Shown here one piece after another: positions 18,953 through 29,983 of a stretch of 64,000 bases of DNA. How positions within the stretch are numbered: the stretch's first letter is position 1; each line of letters opens with the position of its first letter. This DNA is from Oxalobacteraceae bacterium (lineage in GTDB: Bacteria; Pseudomonadota; Gammaproteobacteria; Burkholderiales; Burkholderiaceae_D), in NCBI GenBank assembly GCA_021151485.1, contig JAGKXB010000004.1, positions 18,577-82,576 of the forward strand, given 5' to 3'. The translations under genes were made by a program, and so were the position numbers. Under the pieces are notes generated by a model. That model had not been told where the DNA came from. It worked only from the letters and a program-made list of their open reading frames with translations, and made no database searches.

Positions 18953-19951
18953 CTAAACGTCATACTTTAAACGTTCACCATGCACCAACTGGGAAGCGAA
19001 AAACGCATCGACTGCAGCAAGCTGTTCCTCGCAATCATCCATGACATTCATCTGCTGCCGAAAAATCTCACCACCAATCAAATCCCGCACATACCAACCG
19101 ATATGCTTACGCGCTGTGCGCACGCCTAAAAATTCGCCATAAAATGCATAATGCGCACGTAAATGCTCATCCATCAAGGAACGAACATCATTGACCAAAG
19201 GCGGCGGCAAATGCGTACCAGTACGCAAAAAATGATCGATTTCGCCGCATATCCACGGTCTCCCCTGCGCCGCACGCCCTATCATCACCGCGTCTGCCTT
19301 GGTCTGCTGCAACACACGCTGCGCTTGTTCCGGGGTGGTGATATCACCATTTGCCACTACCGGAATCTTCACCGTTGCTTTCACTGCAGCAATCGTTTCA
19401 TACTCGGCTTCACCCTTATACCCATCCGCACGCGTACGGCCATGCAAAGTCAGCATGGCAATCCCGGCATCCTCGGCAATACGCGCAATCTTCAAGGCGT
19501 TTTTATTTTCACGATTCCAGCCAGTACGGAACTTCAAGGTCACCGGCACCTTCACTGCGCCAACCACGGCTTGCAAAATATCAGCAACAAGTTTTTCATC
19601 CTGCAACAAGGCCGAACCGCACCATTGATTGCAGACTTTTTTCACTGGGCAACCCATATTGATATCAATAATCTGCGCCCCACGATCGACATTAAACTGC
19701 GCGCACTGCGCCAATTCCAATGGATTCGCCCCAGCAATTTGCACCGCTTTCGGCTCCATCTCACCATCATGATTCGTACGTCGTGCACTCTTTTCCGTCT
19801 GCCACAAGCGCGGATTGGAAGCCGCCATTTCCGACACCGCATACCCCGCCCCCAACCGCTTACAAAGCTGGCGAAAAGGCCGATCCGTCACCCCCGCCAT
19901 AGGCGCCAAAAAAACATTATTGCGCAACAGATAAGGACCGATTTGCAGCAT
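18953..19951 (-). CDS. dusB: tRNA-dihydrouridine synthase DusB
   Basis: 332 residues. FMN TIM-barrel family markers are LAPMAGVTDRPFR near the N-terminus, INMGCPVKKV (catalytic Cys101 in MGCP), TLKFRTGW, TLHGRTR, VVANGDI and MIGRAAQGRPW. It reduces specific uridines in tRNA to dihydrouridine. First gene of the dusB-fis unit. No clear ribosome-binding site. A TAGAAT -10 box (19999-19994 on the minus strand) followed by a GC-rich stretch lies about 40 bases upstream; such GC-rich discriminators are typical of stringently controlled promoters, as for fis operons elsewhere. Confidence 0.96.
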   Translation of the reverse strand: MLQIGPYLLRNNVFLAPMAGVTDRPFRQLCKRLGAGYAVSEMAASNPRLWQTEKSARRTNHDGEMEPKAVQIAGANPLELAQCAQFNVDRGAQIIDINMGCPVKKVCNQWCGSALLQDEKLVADILQAVVGAVKVPVTLKFRTGWNRENKNALKIARIAEDAGIAMLTLHGRTRADGYKGEAEYETIAAVKATVKIPVVANGDITTPEQAQRVLQQTKADAVMIGRAAQGRPWICGEIDHFLRTGTHLPPPLVNDVRSLMDEHLRAHYAFYGEFLGVRTARKHIGWYVRDLIGGEIFRQQMNVMDDCEEQLAAVDAFFASQLVHGERLKYDV

Positions 19952-20110
19952 GGATAAAAAGTGAAAAATAGAGGGAAAAACGGGAAGGGCGCTATTCTAC
20001 CTGAAATTTGCTTAAAAAATGAGCAGAATAATTATCCATTTTTTGGATCCAATAACGCTATTTCGGATCTTTGGGGAAAGGTGAAATATTCGATGAAATA
20101 TTCACGCTGA

Positions 20111-21999
20111 CTAGTTTTTATCCACATTAACTTGCGTCGTATAAGCCTGTCTTGGATCGCTACTTGAAGGAAATGCAGACTTCAACAACTGCTGATCCAC
20201 CAATGGATTCAAAAAACGCTTGAGGAGATCGTCTGGATGCCGATTGAGCAATTGAGCAAGAACGCGCCTGCCAAGATACTGGCCATTACATAACGCCAGA
20301 ATGGTGGTGCGCAGCAATTCTGGTGCAACACGTTTTCGGGTAGAAACAGGTTGCGCGATTTCTTCCAAGTACTGCTGAAGTACATTGCTAAGTTGAGGCC
20401 ACTCAAGATAGAGAGGTCCGAGCTCTGGTGATATAGCGCCGAGCTCTGGTGATATAACGCCGAGCTCTGGTGACAAAGATGATGCACCACGGCCCTCAAA
20501 CAAAGTCATGAATCGACGATCTTGCCAAGGCAAAAAGTAGACCATGCCTCGCCCAACTCCCTCCGATACCAGCAAATTCTCTTTCACCAATTTCGCCAAC
20601 ATTTTGCTGATGTCTGCTGGATGTTCGGTAGAAATTTCGCGCAAACGAGCATGTCTCAACATGCCCTCTGTCGCAGCTGTGACCAAAGCCAGACGCTCCA
20701 ACGGCGGTAACGCAGAAAACTTCTGTCCTAAATGACGTTCCAACTCCGTTACTGCCTGTTCTGGCAGCAAGCTGTTCATCAGCAACTCCATCAGGGTTTG
20801 GTCGGGCTCCGTTAATTCATGCAACACCGGTCTGCGCCAATGCTGACCTTGCCAATTGTGATAAATCTTAGGCAAACCAGATCCGGCATGATCGCCATAG
20901 CCAACCAGCTGAAACATTGTTTGCAAGCGACGATTACGGCAATCGCTAGTACCACCCATCACCGCTTGCGCTATCGGCACGCGCATCAAACCAGGATTAC
21001 GGAAACCGAACATATCAGGCTGCTTCACCACCAATACCGAAACACGTCCTGAAAAATCAGCGTGTATCAAGGTATTGACCAAGGCTTCGCGCAACGCTTC
21101 ATGCACGGGCGTGTCCTCAATTCGCTGACCATCTTGCAACTGAAATGGCACTTTCAAATCAGCGGTCAGCTTTTGATATACGCGGCGGAAAAAATCATAA
21201 ATATTGCCAGACCAACTACCATCTGGTACCAATCTATCAATCCAGCGCTGCCCTGTCCCAGATTCTGGTCTTTCTTGATAATCCACCATGTAATAAGGCA
21301 AGGCATCATGAATGACTTCGGCGCGACCAAACATCAATAAACCGGCCAGCCGCAAGCCAGAATAACCTTCTTCCCGATTCTTGCCAGTTGCCCCAATACG
21401 CTCCAAAAAATCCGGCACCGACAAATCTGTCCAGACATGACCAGGTTTGACCGCAGCAAAACGATTACGATACGCCGCCACCGTTTCCATATCCAGATCA
21501 CTGAAATCAAAGCCTTTCAGCACACGTTCATCGCGCGAATCTTCCACCCGTTCAGCCAGCATACGACGCACTGTTTCATCGTCTGCTGGGTAATCGCCCT
21601 CATGCCGACGCAAATACGTATTGCCAAACGGATTGTTTCCCAGATGCACGGGTTTGAGCTTACGTATTGCGCGTGGCACTTCCACCCGCAACACACTGGC
21701 TGCACTTGCTGTTCAGTCAGTAAATTGACGCTGATTTGCTTGCGATTATGCAAGTTATCCCAAAGTGCCTTGCGCACTTTTTCAAGTTCGGTCAAACCCA
21801 ACGCCCGGAATACACCACGTGGCTTTTCCTGTATCCCAAGCCAGATCACACCGCCTTCACCATTCGCCATGGCGCTATAGCTTCGCCAGAAATCTTCTGG
21901 CACTTCGCCAAGACCATGACGTCCCTGCGCTGCCTTGCATTCCACATCAACGGTTTCGGCTAGCGTCGATAGATCTTCCAATGTCAATCCATCAAGCAT
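20111..21999 (-). pseudogene. Frameshifted AlbA_2 (Schlafen)-type ATP-binding transcriptional regulator-like gene
   Basis: Two overlapping frames form one gene. The first part, from the ATG at 21999 (MLDGLTLEDLSTLAETVDVECK), has an AlbA_2 domain with MANGEGGVIWLGI and reads to about 21700 (ISVNLLTEQQVQP). The second frame resumes with VLRVEVPRAIRKLKPVHLGNNPFGNTYLRRHEGDY and continues to 20111 with the C-terminal HATPase-like portion (HEALREALVNTLIHADFSGR) and a winged-helix tail. Family members have a short strand-turn-strand between the two pieces; about 7-8 codons seem to be missing here, so a small deletion plus frameshift is likely. A GTG at 21694 could restart the second part. Such proteins are often accessory regulators or defence-linked; role here unknown. 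Confidence 0.7.
20419..20474. repeat. 21-bp tandem repeat encoding SPELG units
   Basis: CGAGCTCTGGTGATATAGCGC (20419-20439) is followed by a copy with one change (20440-20460) and a partial third copy. On the minus strand it encodes three SPELG units separated by two residues inside the second half of the broken AlbA_2 gene. The period is a multiple of three, so copy-number change keeps the frame. Confidence 0.85.
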
Positions 22000-22016
22000 G
22001 TGATCTCTTTTCCGTT

Positions 22017-23078
22017 TTAAGAAGGATCCTGCAAACGTCGCTGCTTCACTGCCTCGGCCAAACCTTCCAAGATCGCCACACTGTCCGTCCAATTGACACA
22101 GCCATCAGTGATCGATTGCCCGTACGTCAATTCTTTACCTGGCACCAGATCCTGACGACCAGCAACCAGATGGGATTCGACCATCACGCCGACGATGCGG
22201 CTGTCACCAGCAGCGACTTGCTGGGCGATGTTGGCGCAGACTGGAACTTGGTTTTCTGGTTTTTTGGCGCTATTGGCATGCGAAGCGTCGATCATCAAGC
22301 GTGCGGCCAAGCCATAGCCGGCAATTTCTTTGCATGCGGCTTCAACGCTAGCGGCGTCGTAGTTGGGTGCTTTGCCGCCGCGCAGGATGATGTGGCAATC
22401 TTCATTGCCGTTGGTGGAGACAATGGCGGAGTGACCGCCTTTGGTGACGGATAAGAAATGATGCGATTGTGAAGCGGCTTTAATGGCCTCAACCGCAATT
22501 TTGATATTGCCGTCGGTACCGTTTTTAAAACCGACCGGGCACGAAAGACCTGAAGCCAATTCTCTATGTACTTGCGATTCGGTAGTACGCGCACCAATCG
22601 CACCCCAACTGATTAAATCAGCCACATATTGTGGGCTGATGACATCTAAAAATTCCGTCCCAGCAGGCAAGCCCAACTCGTTAATATTCAACAATAACTG
22701 ACGCGCCAAACGCAGACCATCATTGATACGAAAGCTGTTGTCCATATACGGATCGTTGATCAACCCTTTCCATCCCACCGTGGTGCGCGGTTTTTCGAAA
22801 TACACGCGCATCACGACTTCTAATTCGCCGGCAAAACGTTTGCGCTGCTCGACCAATAGTTTGGCGTATTCCATCGCCGCTTTAGGATCGTGAATCGAGC
22901 ATGGGCCAATTACCACCATCATCCTGTCGTCTTGTCCATGCAAAATTCTGTGTAAAGCAACGCGTGCGTTGGCTGCCGTTTTTGAGGCGATTTCAGAACA
23001 AGCAAATTCGCGGATCAAATGCGAAGGGGGAGTGAGTTCTTTCATTTCACGAATGCGCAAATCGTCTGTGCGTAACAT
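22017..23078 (-). CDS. aroG: 3-deoxy-7-phosphoheptulonate synthase, class I (AroG type)
   Basis: 353 residues. The class I DAHP synthase motifs VVIGPCSIHDPKAAMEYA, MRVYFEKPRTTVGWKGLINDP, GLPAGTEFLDVISPQY, WGAIGARTTESQVHRELASG and MIDASHANSAKKPENQ are all visible. It condenses phosphoenolpyruvate and erythrose 4-phosphate, the first step of aromatic amino acid synthesis. The ATG at 23078 has a GGAGA ribosome-binding site. tldD ends 36 bases upstream on the same strand. Confidence 0.97.
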   Translation of the reverse strand: MLRTDDLRIREMKELTPPSHLIREFACSEIASKTAANARVALHRILHGQDDRMMVVIGPCSIHDPKAAMEYAKLLVEQRKRFAGELEVVMRVYFEKPRTTVGWKGLINDPYMDNSFRINDGLRLARQLLLNINELGLPAGTEFLDVISPQYVADLISWGAIGARTTESQVHRELASGLSCPVGFKNGTDGNIKIAVEAIKAASQSHHFLSVTKGGHSAIVSTNGNEDCHIILRGGKAPNYDAASVEAACKEIAGYGLAARLMIDASHANSAKKPENQVPVCANIAQQVAAGDSRIVGVMVESHLVAGRQDLVPGKELTYGQSITDGCVNWTDSVAILEGLAEAVKQRRLQDPS

Positions 23079-23114
23079 TTTTTCTCCATCTCTTTCTCAA
23101 TTTGTAAAAATTTC

Positions 23115-24575
23115 TTATGCCGTACCACCAACGGTGATGCCATCGATACGCAAAGTAGGTTGCCCAACGCCGACTGGCACGCTTTGGCCTTCTTTGCCAC
23201 ATACGCCAACGCCAGCATCCAGGCGCAAATCATTCCCTATCATCACCACGCGGTTCAGCACATCAGGACCATTTCCAATCAAAGTCGCACCTTTGACGGG
23301 GTAAGTTACTTTGCCATTTTCAATTCGGTACGCCTCACTGGCAGAAAAGACAAACTTGCCATTGGTAATATCTACCTGGCCACCACCAAAATTCACCGCA
23401 TACAGGCCATCTTTGACCGAAGCTAAAATTTCAGCCGGGTCTTTGTCACCCGCCAACATATAGGTATTGGTCATGCGCGGCATGGGAAGATGCGCAAATG
23501 ATTCGCGACGCGCATTGCCAGTGACGGGCATTTTCATTAAACGCGCATTCAAACTATCTTGCAAATAACCCTTCAAAATACCATCTTCGATCAAAGTCGT
23601 GCACTGGCTAGGATTGCCCTCATCATCGATATTCAAAGAACCACGTCGATCCGCAATCGTGCCATCATCCACCACCGTCACACCTGGCGCTGCCACGCGC
23701 TCGCCGATACGGCCTGAAAAAGTGCTGCTGCCTTTGCGATTAAAATCGCCTTCCAAACCATGACCAATCGCTTCATGCAACAACACGCCTGGCCAACCCG
23801 GCCCCAACACCACGGTCATCGGACCAGCCGGTGCAGGCCGCGCATCCAAATTAACCAATGCAGCGTGCACCGCTTGCTCAGCATATTGGGTCAAGATGTC
23901 ATCGCTAAAATAGCCATAACCAAAACGCCCACCGCCGCCGCTAGAACCGGTTTCACGGCGGCCATTTTGCTCAGCAATCACCGTAATCGAAAGACGTACC
24001 AAAGGCCGAATATCCGCCGCCAACACGCCATCACTGCGAGCGACCAATACGACATCATATTCACCAGCCAACCCCGCCATGACTTGCACAATGCGTGGAT
24101 CCTGCGCCCGTGCGATGGCTTCTATACGCTCTAGTAATTTGACTTTTTCTTCTGCCGTCAAGGTTGCCAAAGGATCGGTAGGCAAATACAAGGAACGACC
24201 ACCAACTTGTTGCATCGAAGCTGCTACTTTGACCTTACCACTACCAGCGCGTGCAATGGTGCGCGTGGCGGCAACAGCTTCCAATAAAGTGCGCTCAGAA
24301 ATTTCGTCTGAATACGAAAAAGCAGTTTTATCTCCCGACACCGCACGTACACCAACACCTTGATCGATCGAAAAGCTACCAGTTTTGACGATACCCTCTT
24401 CCAAACTCCAACCTTCGCTCTTAGTTAATTGAAAGTACAGATCAGCATACTCAACACGATGCGTAAACATGGTACCTAAAGCGCGCAATAGTTTGGTTTC
24501 ATCCAAACCAAAAGGCGTCAGTAATACATCGCGTGCGATGTTCAACGCACTGAGATTGGGTGCAAATGATGTCAT
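23115..24575 (-). CDS. tldD: Metalloprotease TldD
   Basis: 486 residues. The metal-binding [11 protein letters not shown] motif (267-277), preceded by [11 protein letters not shown], and the conserved [18 protein letters not shown] and MPRMTNTYM stretches identify TldD. With TldE (PmbA) it forms a zinc protease that clips small peptides, such as microcin precursors and the CcdA antitoxin in E. coli. The partner gene is not in this window. No clear ribosome-binding site at the ATG (24575). Confidence 0.96.
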   Translation of the reverse strand: MTSFAPNLSALNIARDVLLTPFGLDETKLLRALGTMFTHRVEYADLYFQLTKSEGWSLEEGIVKTGSFSIDQGVGVRAVSGDKTAFSYSDEISERTLLEAVAATRTIARAGSGKVKVAASMQQVGGRSLYLPTDPLATLTAEEKVKLLERIEAIARAQDPRIVQVMAGLAGEYDVVLVARSDGVLAADIRPLVRLSITVIAEQNGRRETGSSGGGGRFGYGYFSDDILTQYAEQAVHAALVNLDARPAPAGPMTVVLGPGWPGVLLHEAIGHGLEGDFNRKGSSTFSGRIGERVAAPGVTVVDDGTIADRRGSLNIDDEGNPSQCTTLIEDGILKGYLQDSLNARLMKMPVTGNARRESFAHLPMPRMTNTYMLAGDKDPAEILASVKDGLYAVNFGGGQVDITNGKFVFSASEAYRIENGKVTYPVKGATLIGNGPDVLNRVVMIGNDLRLDAGVGVCGKEGQSVPVGVGQPTLRIDGITVGGTA

Positions 24576-24720
24576 GGTGTTCAGCTTTGTTGAATTGAGA
24601 TATTGAGATGAATTGAGCGCGCGGACAATATGTCACCGCAGGTCGTCAATTATGAAACGTCAATTGTAGACTATCGAGCAATCTCTGGTTTGCCCATCTT
24701 AAAAATCGCAAAGGTATACG

Positions 24721-25521
24721 TTACAAACGACGATGCTGCAACGCAGGCAAATTGGTGCGTACGCTGTCCAGATAGGATTGATCAATGACACCACTGACCA
24801 AGCCAATTCCCTCAGGCAGAACCGCTTTGACTTGACCCCAAGGATCGATCAGCATGCTGTGTCCCCAGGTGTGACGACCATTTTGATGCTGACCACCTTG
24901 CGCGGCGGCCAATACATAACACTGATTTTCAATCGCGCGAGTACGCAATAAAACCTCCCAATGTGCGATACCCGTCGTATACGTAAACGCCGCTGGCACC
25001 ACAATCAATGCGCAAGTTCCCATGGCACGATAGAGCTCGGGGAAACGCAAGTCATAGCACACGGATAATCCAACTTTGCCGAATGGTGCCTCAAAGCTGC
25101 CAATTTGTGCACCAGCAATAATATTGCGTGACTCATCGTAGCTTTCATTTTTGGCGGGATTAGCAAAACTAAACAAATGCATTTTGTCGTAGCGATAAGC
25201 CAACAAGCCGTCCGGGTTGTAGACCAACGTTGCATTAAATACCTTGCCAACTTCCGGTGAACTTAATGGCAGAGTACCACCTATCAACCATAGCTGATGT
25301 TGACGTGCCATATCAGACATAAAGCGCTGAATCGGGCCATTGTGCAAAACTTCTGCATAATCCATCAAATCACGTCCCATGCCAGCCCAATATTCTGGCA
25401 ACAACACCAACTGCGCTCCTTGCTCTGCCGCTTGCGCAATCAAGCTGCGGGCAGTGACAATGTTTTCTTCTAAAGATGGCGTGGAAACCATTTGTATGGC
25501 AGCGATGGTAGTTGGATTCAT
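24721..25521 (-). CDS. Carbon-nitrogen hydrolase (nitrilase superfamily, Nit1/YafV-like amidase)
   Basis: 266 residues from the ATG at 25521 (MNPTTIAAIQMVS); an in-frame GTG at 25542 would add seven residues. The nitrilase triad is present: Glu43 in LLPEYW, Lys113 in YRYDKMHLF and Cys155 in GLSVCYDLRFPELYR. Close relatives are omega-amidases or deaminated-glutathione amidases that repair metabolites. Exact substrate is not shown by sequence. It lies between yhdP and tldD, a conserved Burkholderiales order. Confidence 0.9.
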   Translation of the reverse strand: MNPTTIAAIQMVSTPSLEENIVTARSLIAQAAEQGAQLVLLPEYWAGMGRDLMDYAEVLHNGPIQRFMSDMARQHQLWLIGGTLPLSSPEVGKVFNATLVYNPDGLLAYRYDKMHLFSFANPAKNESYDESRNIIAGAQIGSFEAPFGKVGLSVCYDLRFPELYRAMGTCALIVVPAAFTYTTGIAHWEVLLRTRAIENQCYVLAAAQGGQHQNGRHTWGHSMLIDPWGQVKAVLPEGIGLVSGVIDQSYLDSVRTNLPALQHRRL

Positions 25522-25601
25522 GATGACGAAATTGGTAGGCACTTAAAAAATCAAATCAAACTGTATATACAAACCACAAGTACAACGATGCTGATGTACC
25601 T

Positions 25602-28600
25602 TTACTTACTCTTATCATCGTTAGCCGATGTTTTGGTATTGATCTTAAGCACATTCGGATCTTTCCATGGACCTGTGATTTTGTACTGAAAAGTGAAGGC
25701 TTTCATCAAAGGATCGCGTAAAAACAATTGCGCTAAAAAACTGCCTAATCCGACTACGGGATTCACCACCGCATAAGCGACGGATGCAGCACCGACGTTC
25801 ACTTCAGGAATAACAGCAACATGCAAGTTTTGTGTTTCTTGCACCAAATCAACGCTTCCATCAAGCAACACTGTTGCACTCACACCGCGCATTTTGAGAT
25901 TATCTGTTTTCACCACACCACGATCCATCGTCGCAACAGCACTGATGTTATCGAACAAAAATCCCTCAGAAAACACGTCACGAAAATCTAACGTCAAACG
26001 ACGCGGCAAAGATTGCAAACTCAACACTCCCAACAGTTTGGCCGCACCTGGATCGACTTTCAAAAACTGTCCTGCCGCCACGTCCAAATGTACCTTCCCA
26101 GACAAGCTAGGATAATCAATCGAAGATGGCAAATCCTGCCACTGCATCTCACCGTCTATCTTCCCCTTACCACCACGCAATACGTCTTTGTAACCCAAGC
26201 GATCCAGCAACTTCCCTGCATTAACAATATCCAAGGTGTAACTCAACGAAGTCGTATCCTCACCATTTTTCACATTGATACTCCACTTACCCGTTGCATT
26301 CAAACTTGCATCCGGATTGACCAAGGCAAGCTTGCTAATACGCCATTCGCGCACTCCCAAGTTACGTACATTGCTGGCTTGGAGATCAAGCTTGCCTAAT
26401 TTCTTATTTGCCAATGCAAAGTGATCAACCGAAATATCCAGCGCAGGAATATACCCGCCCTGATCTTTGCTATCAGACGTATTGCCGTCAGCGGATGGGA
26501 TTTGTTGTGGAACCGTCAAAGTAGCCAAACGCGCTGTTACCTTGCCCAAGCCCATTCTTGAAGTATTCCACGTCACATGACCAGACGCTTGAGTAGAATC
26601 GATATTCGCTTGCCAATACCCTTTTTGATACGAAGCACCTAATACGACATGCTCTAACTTTTTCCCCATCAACATCAATTCAGACGTGCGCACAGCAAAC
26701 ACTTCCGGCTCAAAATATTGCGCCAAATTCAACGAATTGCTATCACGCACACCTTGGCGCCCAGACGGGCGAGTCCCTTGGTCTGCCACGACTTCGCGCC
26801 ACGCATCCACATCCAGTACTGGCATCTGCACATGCATCATCAAACCCTGGTCAGGTTCTGGCTCTGGCGCAACCACATTGACACCAATACCACCTTGTAT
26901 CACACGCCATTCCGCATTTTTTTCTGAGATCTTTTGACGCTGATAACGCGCCATCATATTTGACCCTAACGACCAGGTGATTTCATCACGTAGAATCGCT
27001 GACTTATTCGGCCCAAGATTAAAACCAGAGTCAGATGAAGTTGTTGATGTTGTTGCCGATGATTGCAAAGAAGACAATTGAAATTTTAAGGGCATAGTCT
27101 CATGCGCAGATTTACGCAAAGGAGCAGGAAAATCCAACACCAAGCCTTGTAAAGTCGATTCAACCGCAATATCTGTCTGGTATTTTTTGATATTCAACAC
27201 CGCTGAATAGTGTGTACTACCACGAACACGCGATGCTAAATTTTGCTTAGCCAGTGCAGGATAAGCCCTACGCAACCCATCAGACGACGCATTGCCCGAT
27301 GCCTTAATGACGATGCTGCCATCTTTTTGACTCCCCCCTGACAATGCCACTCCCCCGCCCAAAAAATTGGCATTCAAACCATTAAGTTTGATGCCTTTTT
27401 CATTGAATTCCAATTTGCCATTGGCAAGGGAAAACGCTGGCATACCACTTTGTAAATACACCTCGTTGTTAAGCAATTGCAATTTTCCTTGTACCGTTGA
27501 CTCTAACAAACGTGCCAATGGCAATTGCAAAGCAAGCGCCAATTTGGCATGCCCCGTCGCCTTCGTGTCTTCAGTAAAATGCTCTATCCATTCCAAAACG
27601 GGACTGACGCCCACGTAACGTACAAATCCTTGCAAAGGCCCAGCAGCATTGCCCTCGATGTTCAATTGCATATCGTGCGACAACATATCTGGAATGACCG
27701 CTTTAACATTCGACAATGCGATACCCTGGGTGACCGCCGAATCTGCTTTTATCTCCAACCGAGCGCGATCTACGGTCAGGTGACCTTTAATTTGTTTGGC
27801 CTGCGGCCATAATGGCGCTTTTCCATCCTTGGCGAATTTATCTGGCGCATAGTTCAAAGTGCCGTTCTCGATTTTAGCCGTGACCTTGAACTCCCCCTTG
27901 GAGGCATCACTGGCATGTAATGCGGAAAATGGAAAATGCGCCAAATCACCTTTGATTTTAATAACGGCATCACGCGCTTTGCCTTCTTCCAAAGCGTTCG
28001 TTAACCAATGTCGCACTTCATGGTGAGTTTGGATTGGTAGATATTGCCCGACCTTTTTGACATCCAACTCGGTTATTTTTGCCAATAAATGGATCGTTCC
28101 AGGCGCCTGTGATGAATGATTGCGCGGCATTAAGTAGCTACCCGCCAAGCTTGCACTCACTCCCTGTTGGGCCACATCCATCTTATTCAATTGGAGCAAC
28201 ACCTGATCTTGTCCAGAAAGCTGCCACTTTCCTTGCGCCCTCACATAATCAAAAGGTGGCAAATCAGGCGAAAAATAGGCTGGTAAATGTAAGCTAAATT
28301 GATCGGCATCAATACTGAAACTGCCGCCACTCTCGTGCATCTCTACAGCACCACTCAAATGCTCAAAACCCGGCATACCAGGCTGACCCAACTGTGCGGT
28401 TTGCGCCTGCCAGGATAGGTCACGAAACTGGCTTCGAACCTTATACGAAGTCGTGTCGGGGTAATGCCCCTGCCACTGGGCCGAAAAATCCTGTAATTGC
28501 CCACTGGGTGCCGCACTCTGCACCATTTGGCGCTGCGCTTCCGACAACGGCAAACGCTGCACTAGCTGCGCCAATACTTGCAAATCTAACAATTTGGCAT

Positions 28601-29840
28601 GCGCATCTATCTTTTCCAACACATAGTTGGACATGCTTTTATTCTCTGTATTGCTTTTTTTGGGCGCTGCAAACGTGAGATTGATGCGCATGTTTGGCAA
28701 ACTCAATCCTTCTTCCGTTTGCATGGAAAAGTCACTCAGAGACAAAACATAAGCAACACGATCAGCGAAAAATTTCTTGATTGCCAAAACAGGACGTATC
28801 TCATTAACCGCCACACGCCCCTGTACATACGCCAAATTTAACCACGGCATATCCTGAGAAAGGCGCATGACGGCATGCGACAACTGCACATCAGCCGTCA
28901 CGCCTTTCACTTTTGCCTGCTCAACCTTGATCCACGCCCGCACCCAACCCTGCCCTTGCTGCAAATCAAAAGAAGTAGGCATATCGCCATATTTTTTCCA
29001 TTCCGCCCAATCTGCTTTTAACAAATTGACGAACAACTCACCTTTCCATTCCGCAACATTAGAAATATTGCGTGAAAAATGCGGATGCGCAAAATCAGCC
29101 CGCACCTCAATCGGCCCAGACAATGCAACCGGTGGCGCAGCTTTGCAGCTAAAACGGTGATGCCACCACGTATTTTGCAAAACACAATTAAGCTGATCCA
29201 ACTTTAATTCTGGCGCACCACGCTGCTGATCAGTCCAGCGTAAGTGTCCGCCTCTCACAACGATTTCACGCTGCGCCAATAACCATGGCAAGCCTTTGCC
29301 ATTCGCCTTGGGATCGGACAAAAATCCTGCAATATACAAAGCACCGCTAGGATCACGCCTGACATCCAAGTCAGGCTGGTTTATTTCCAGAGTATTAAAA
29401 CGTAGCTCGGCCACGATCAGTGATCGCCATGCCAAACTGGCGGAAACACGAGGCAACGTTAATGCTGCACGCCCATCTTTGTCGCGCACGATGACATTCG
29501 TTAATAATAAGCGAGGATGTAAGCCATCCCATGAGGCAGCAATCTTGGCAATCGACACTGGCCGACCAAGCGCACGACTACTAATTTGTTCGACATTACT
29601 TTTGTAATGATCGATATTGGGCAAAACCAAATAACGTACACTCAACAACAGGCCACAAAACAGAAAATACGCCGTCAACACCACCAACAACAACGCTTTA
29701 AACACTGGCGTGCAAATAAAGCATAAAGAGGCCCAGTACTGACGTTTCTTGCAATCTGAACGATTATCAGGGGCGCTGTCGTTATTGCACTCACTTTTGC
29801 CGTGATTAACCGAAGGTGGTGGTGTTTGATCGATTGACAT
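25602..29840 (-). CDS. yhdP: Giant AsmA-like envelope protein YhdP
   Basis: 1412 residues. An N-terminal hydrophilic tail of about 45 residues with several Cys, one membrane helix (about 45-70: LLLVVLTAYFLFCGLLLSV), then a very long periplasmic beta-rich body ending in an AsmA-like C-terminal domain (LRMRGVSATVLLDGSVDLVQETQNL...VIPEVNVGAASVAYAVVNPVVGLGSFLAQ). Members are bridge-like lipid transfer proteins implicated, with TamB and YdbH, in phospholipid transport to the outer membrane. Length is usual for the family. Divergent from glnE, with an R1 repeat between them. Confidence 0.93.
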   Translation of the reverse strand: MSIDQTPPPSVNHGKSECNNDSAPDNRSDCKKRQYWASLCFICTPVFKALLLVVLTAYFLFCGLLLSVRYLVLPNIDHYKSNVEQISSRALGRPVSIAKIAASWDGLHPRLLLTNVIVRDKDGRAALTLPRVSASLAWRSLIVAELRFNTLEINQPDLDVRRDPSGALYIAGFLSDPKANGKGLPWLLAQREIVVRGGHLRWTDQQRGAPELKLDQLNCVLQNTWWHHRFSCKAAPPVALSGPIEVRADFAHPHFSRNISNVAEWKGELFVNLLKADWAEWKKYGDMPTSFDLQQGQGWVRAWIKVEQAKVKGVTADVQLSHAVMRLSQDMPWLNLAYVQGRVAVNEIRPVLAIKKFFADRVAYVLSLSDFSMQTEEGLSLPNMRINLTFAAPKKSNTENKSMSNYVLEKIDAHAKLLDLQVLAQLVQRLPLSEAQRQMVQSAAPSGQLQDFSAQWQGHYPDTTSYKVRSQFRDLSWQAQTAQLGQPGMPGFEHLSGAVEMHESGGSFSIDADQFSLHLPAYFSPDLPPFDYVRAQGKWQLSGQDQVLLQLNKMDVAQQGVSASLAGSYLMPRNHSSQAPGTIHLLAKITELDVKKVGQYLPIQTHHEVRHWLTNALEEGKARDAVIKIKGDLAHFPFSALHASDASKGEFKVTAKIENGTLNYAPDKFAKDGKAPLWPQAKQIKGHLTVDRARLEIKADSAVTQGIALSNVKAVIPDMLSHDMQLNIEGNAAGPLQGFVRYVGVSPVLEWIEHFTEDTKATGHAKLALALQLPLARLLESTVQGKLQLLNNEVYLQSGMPAFSLANGKLEFNEKGIKLNGLNANFLGGGVALSGGSQKDGSIVIKASGNASSDGLRRAYPALAKQNLASRVRGSTHYSAVLNIKKYQTDIAVESTLQGLVLDFPAPLRKSAHETMPLKFQLSSLQSSATTSTTSSDSGFNLGPNKSAILRDEITWSLGSNMMARYQRQKISEKNAEWRVIQGGIGVNVVAPEPEPDQGLMMHVQMPVLDVDAWREVVADQGTRPSGRQGVRDSNSLNLAQYFEPEVFAVRTSELMLMGKKLEHVVLGASYQKGYWQANIDSTQASGHVTWNTSRMGLGKVTARLATLTVPQQIPSADGNTSDSKDQGGYIPALDISVDHFALANKKLGKLDLQASNVRNLGVREWRISKLALVNPDASLNATGKWSINVKNGEDTTSLSYTLDIVNAGKLLDRLGYKDVLRGGKGKIDGEMQWQDLPSSIDYPSLSGKVHLDVAAGQFLKVDPGAAKLLGVLSLQSLPRRLTLDFRDVFSEGFLFDNISAVATMDRGVVKTDNLKMRGVSATVLLDGSVDLVQETQNLHVAVIPEVNVGAASVAYAVVNPVVGLGSFLAQLFLRDPLMKAFTFQYKITGPWKDPNVLKINTKTSANDDKSK

Positions 29841-29884
29841 TAAAAGGGCATCACTGTGTAATGGTTTGTTCCATGAGATTAAAA

Positions 29885-29919
29885 GTCGCTGGGTTCCCGC
29901 CTAAACCCGCGGGAACGAC
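29885..29919. repeat. Dispersed palindromic repeat, family R1, second hairpin only
   Basis: GTCGCTGGGTTCCCGC, CTAAACCC, GCGGGAACGAC: a stem of CCCGC/GCGGG inside an outer GTCG/CGAC pairing. It matches the second hairpin of the copies at 39022-39119 and 41922-41986. It lies between the divergent yhdP and glnE starts. Confidence 0.75.
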
Positions 29920-29983
29920 TGGCTATAAAGAAAATTTGGGTTAATTATTTCGGCCACTTTCTACGCATACATACGCATTCACC

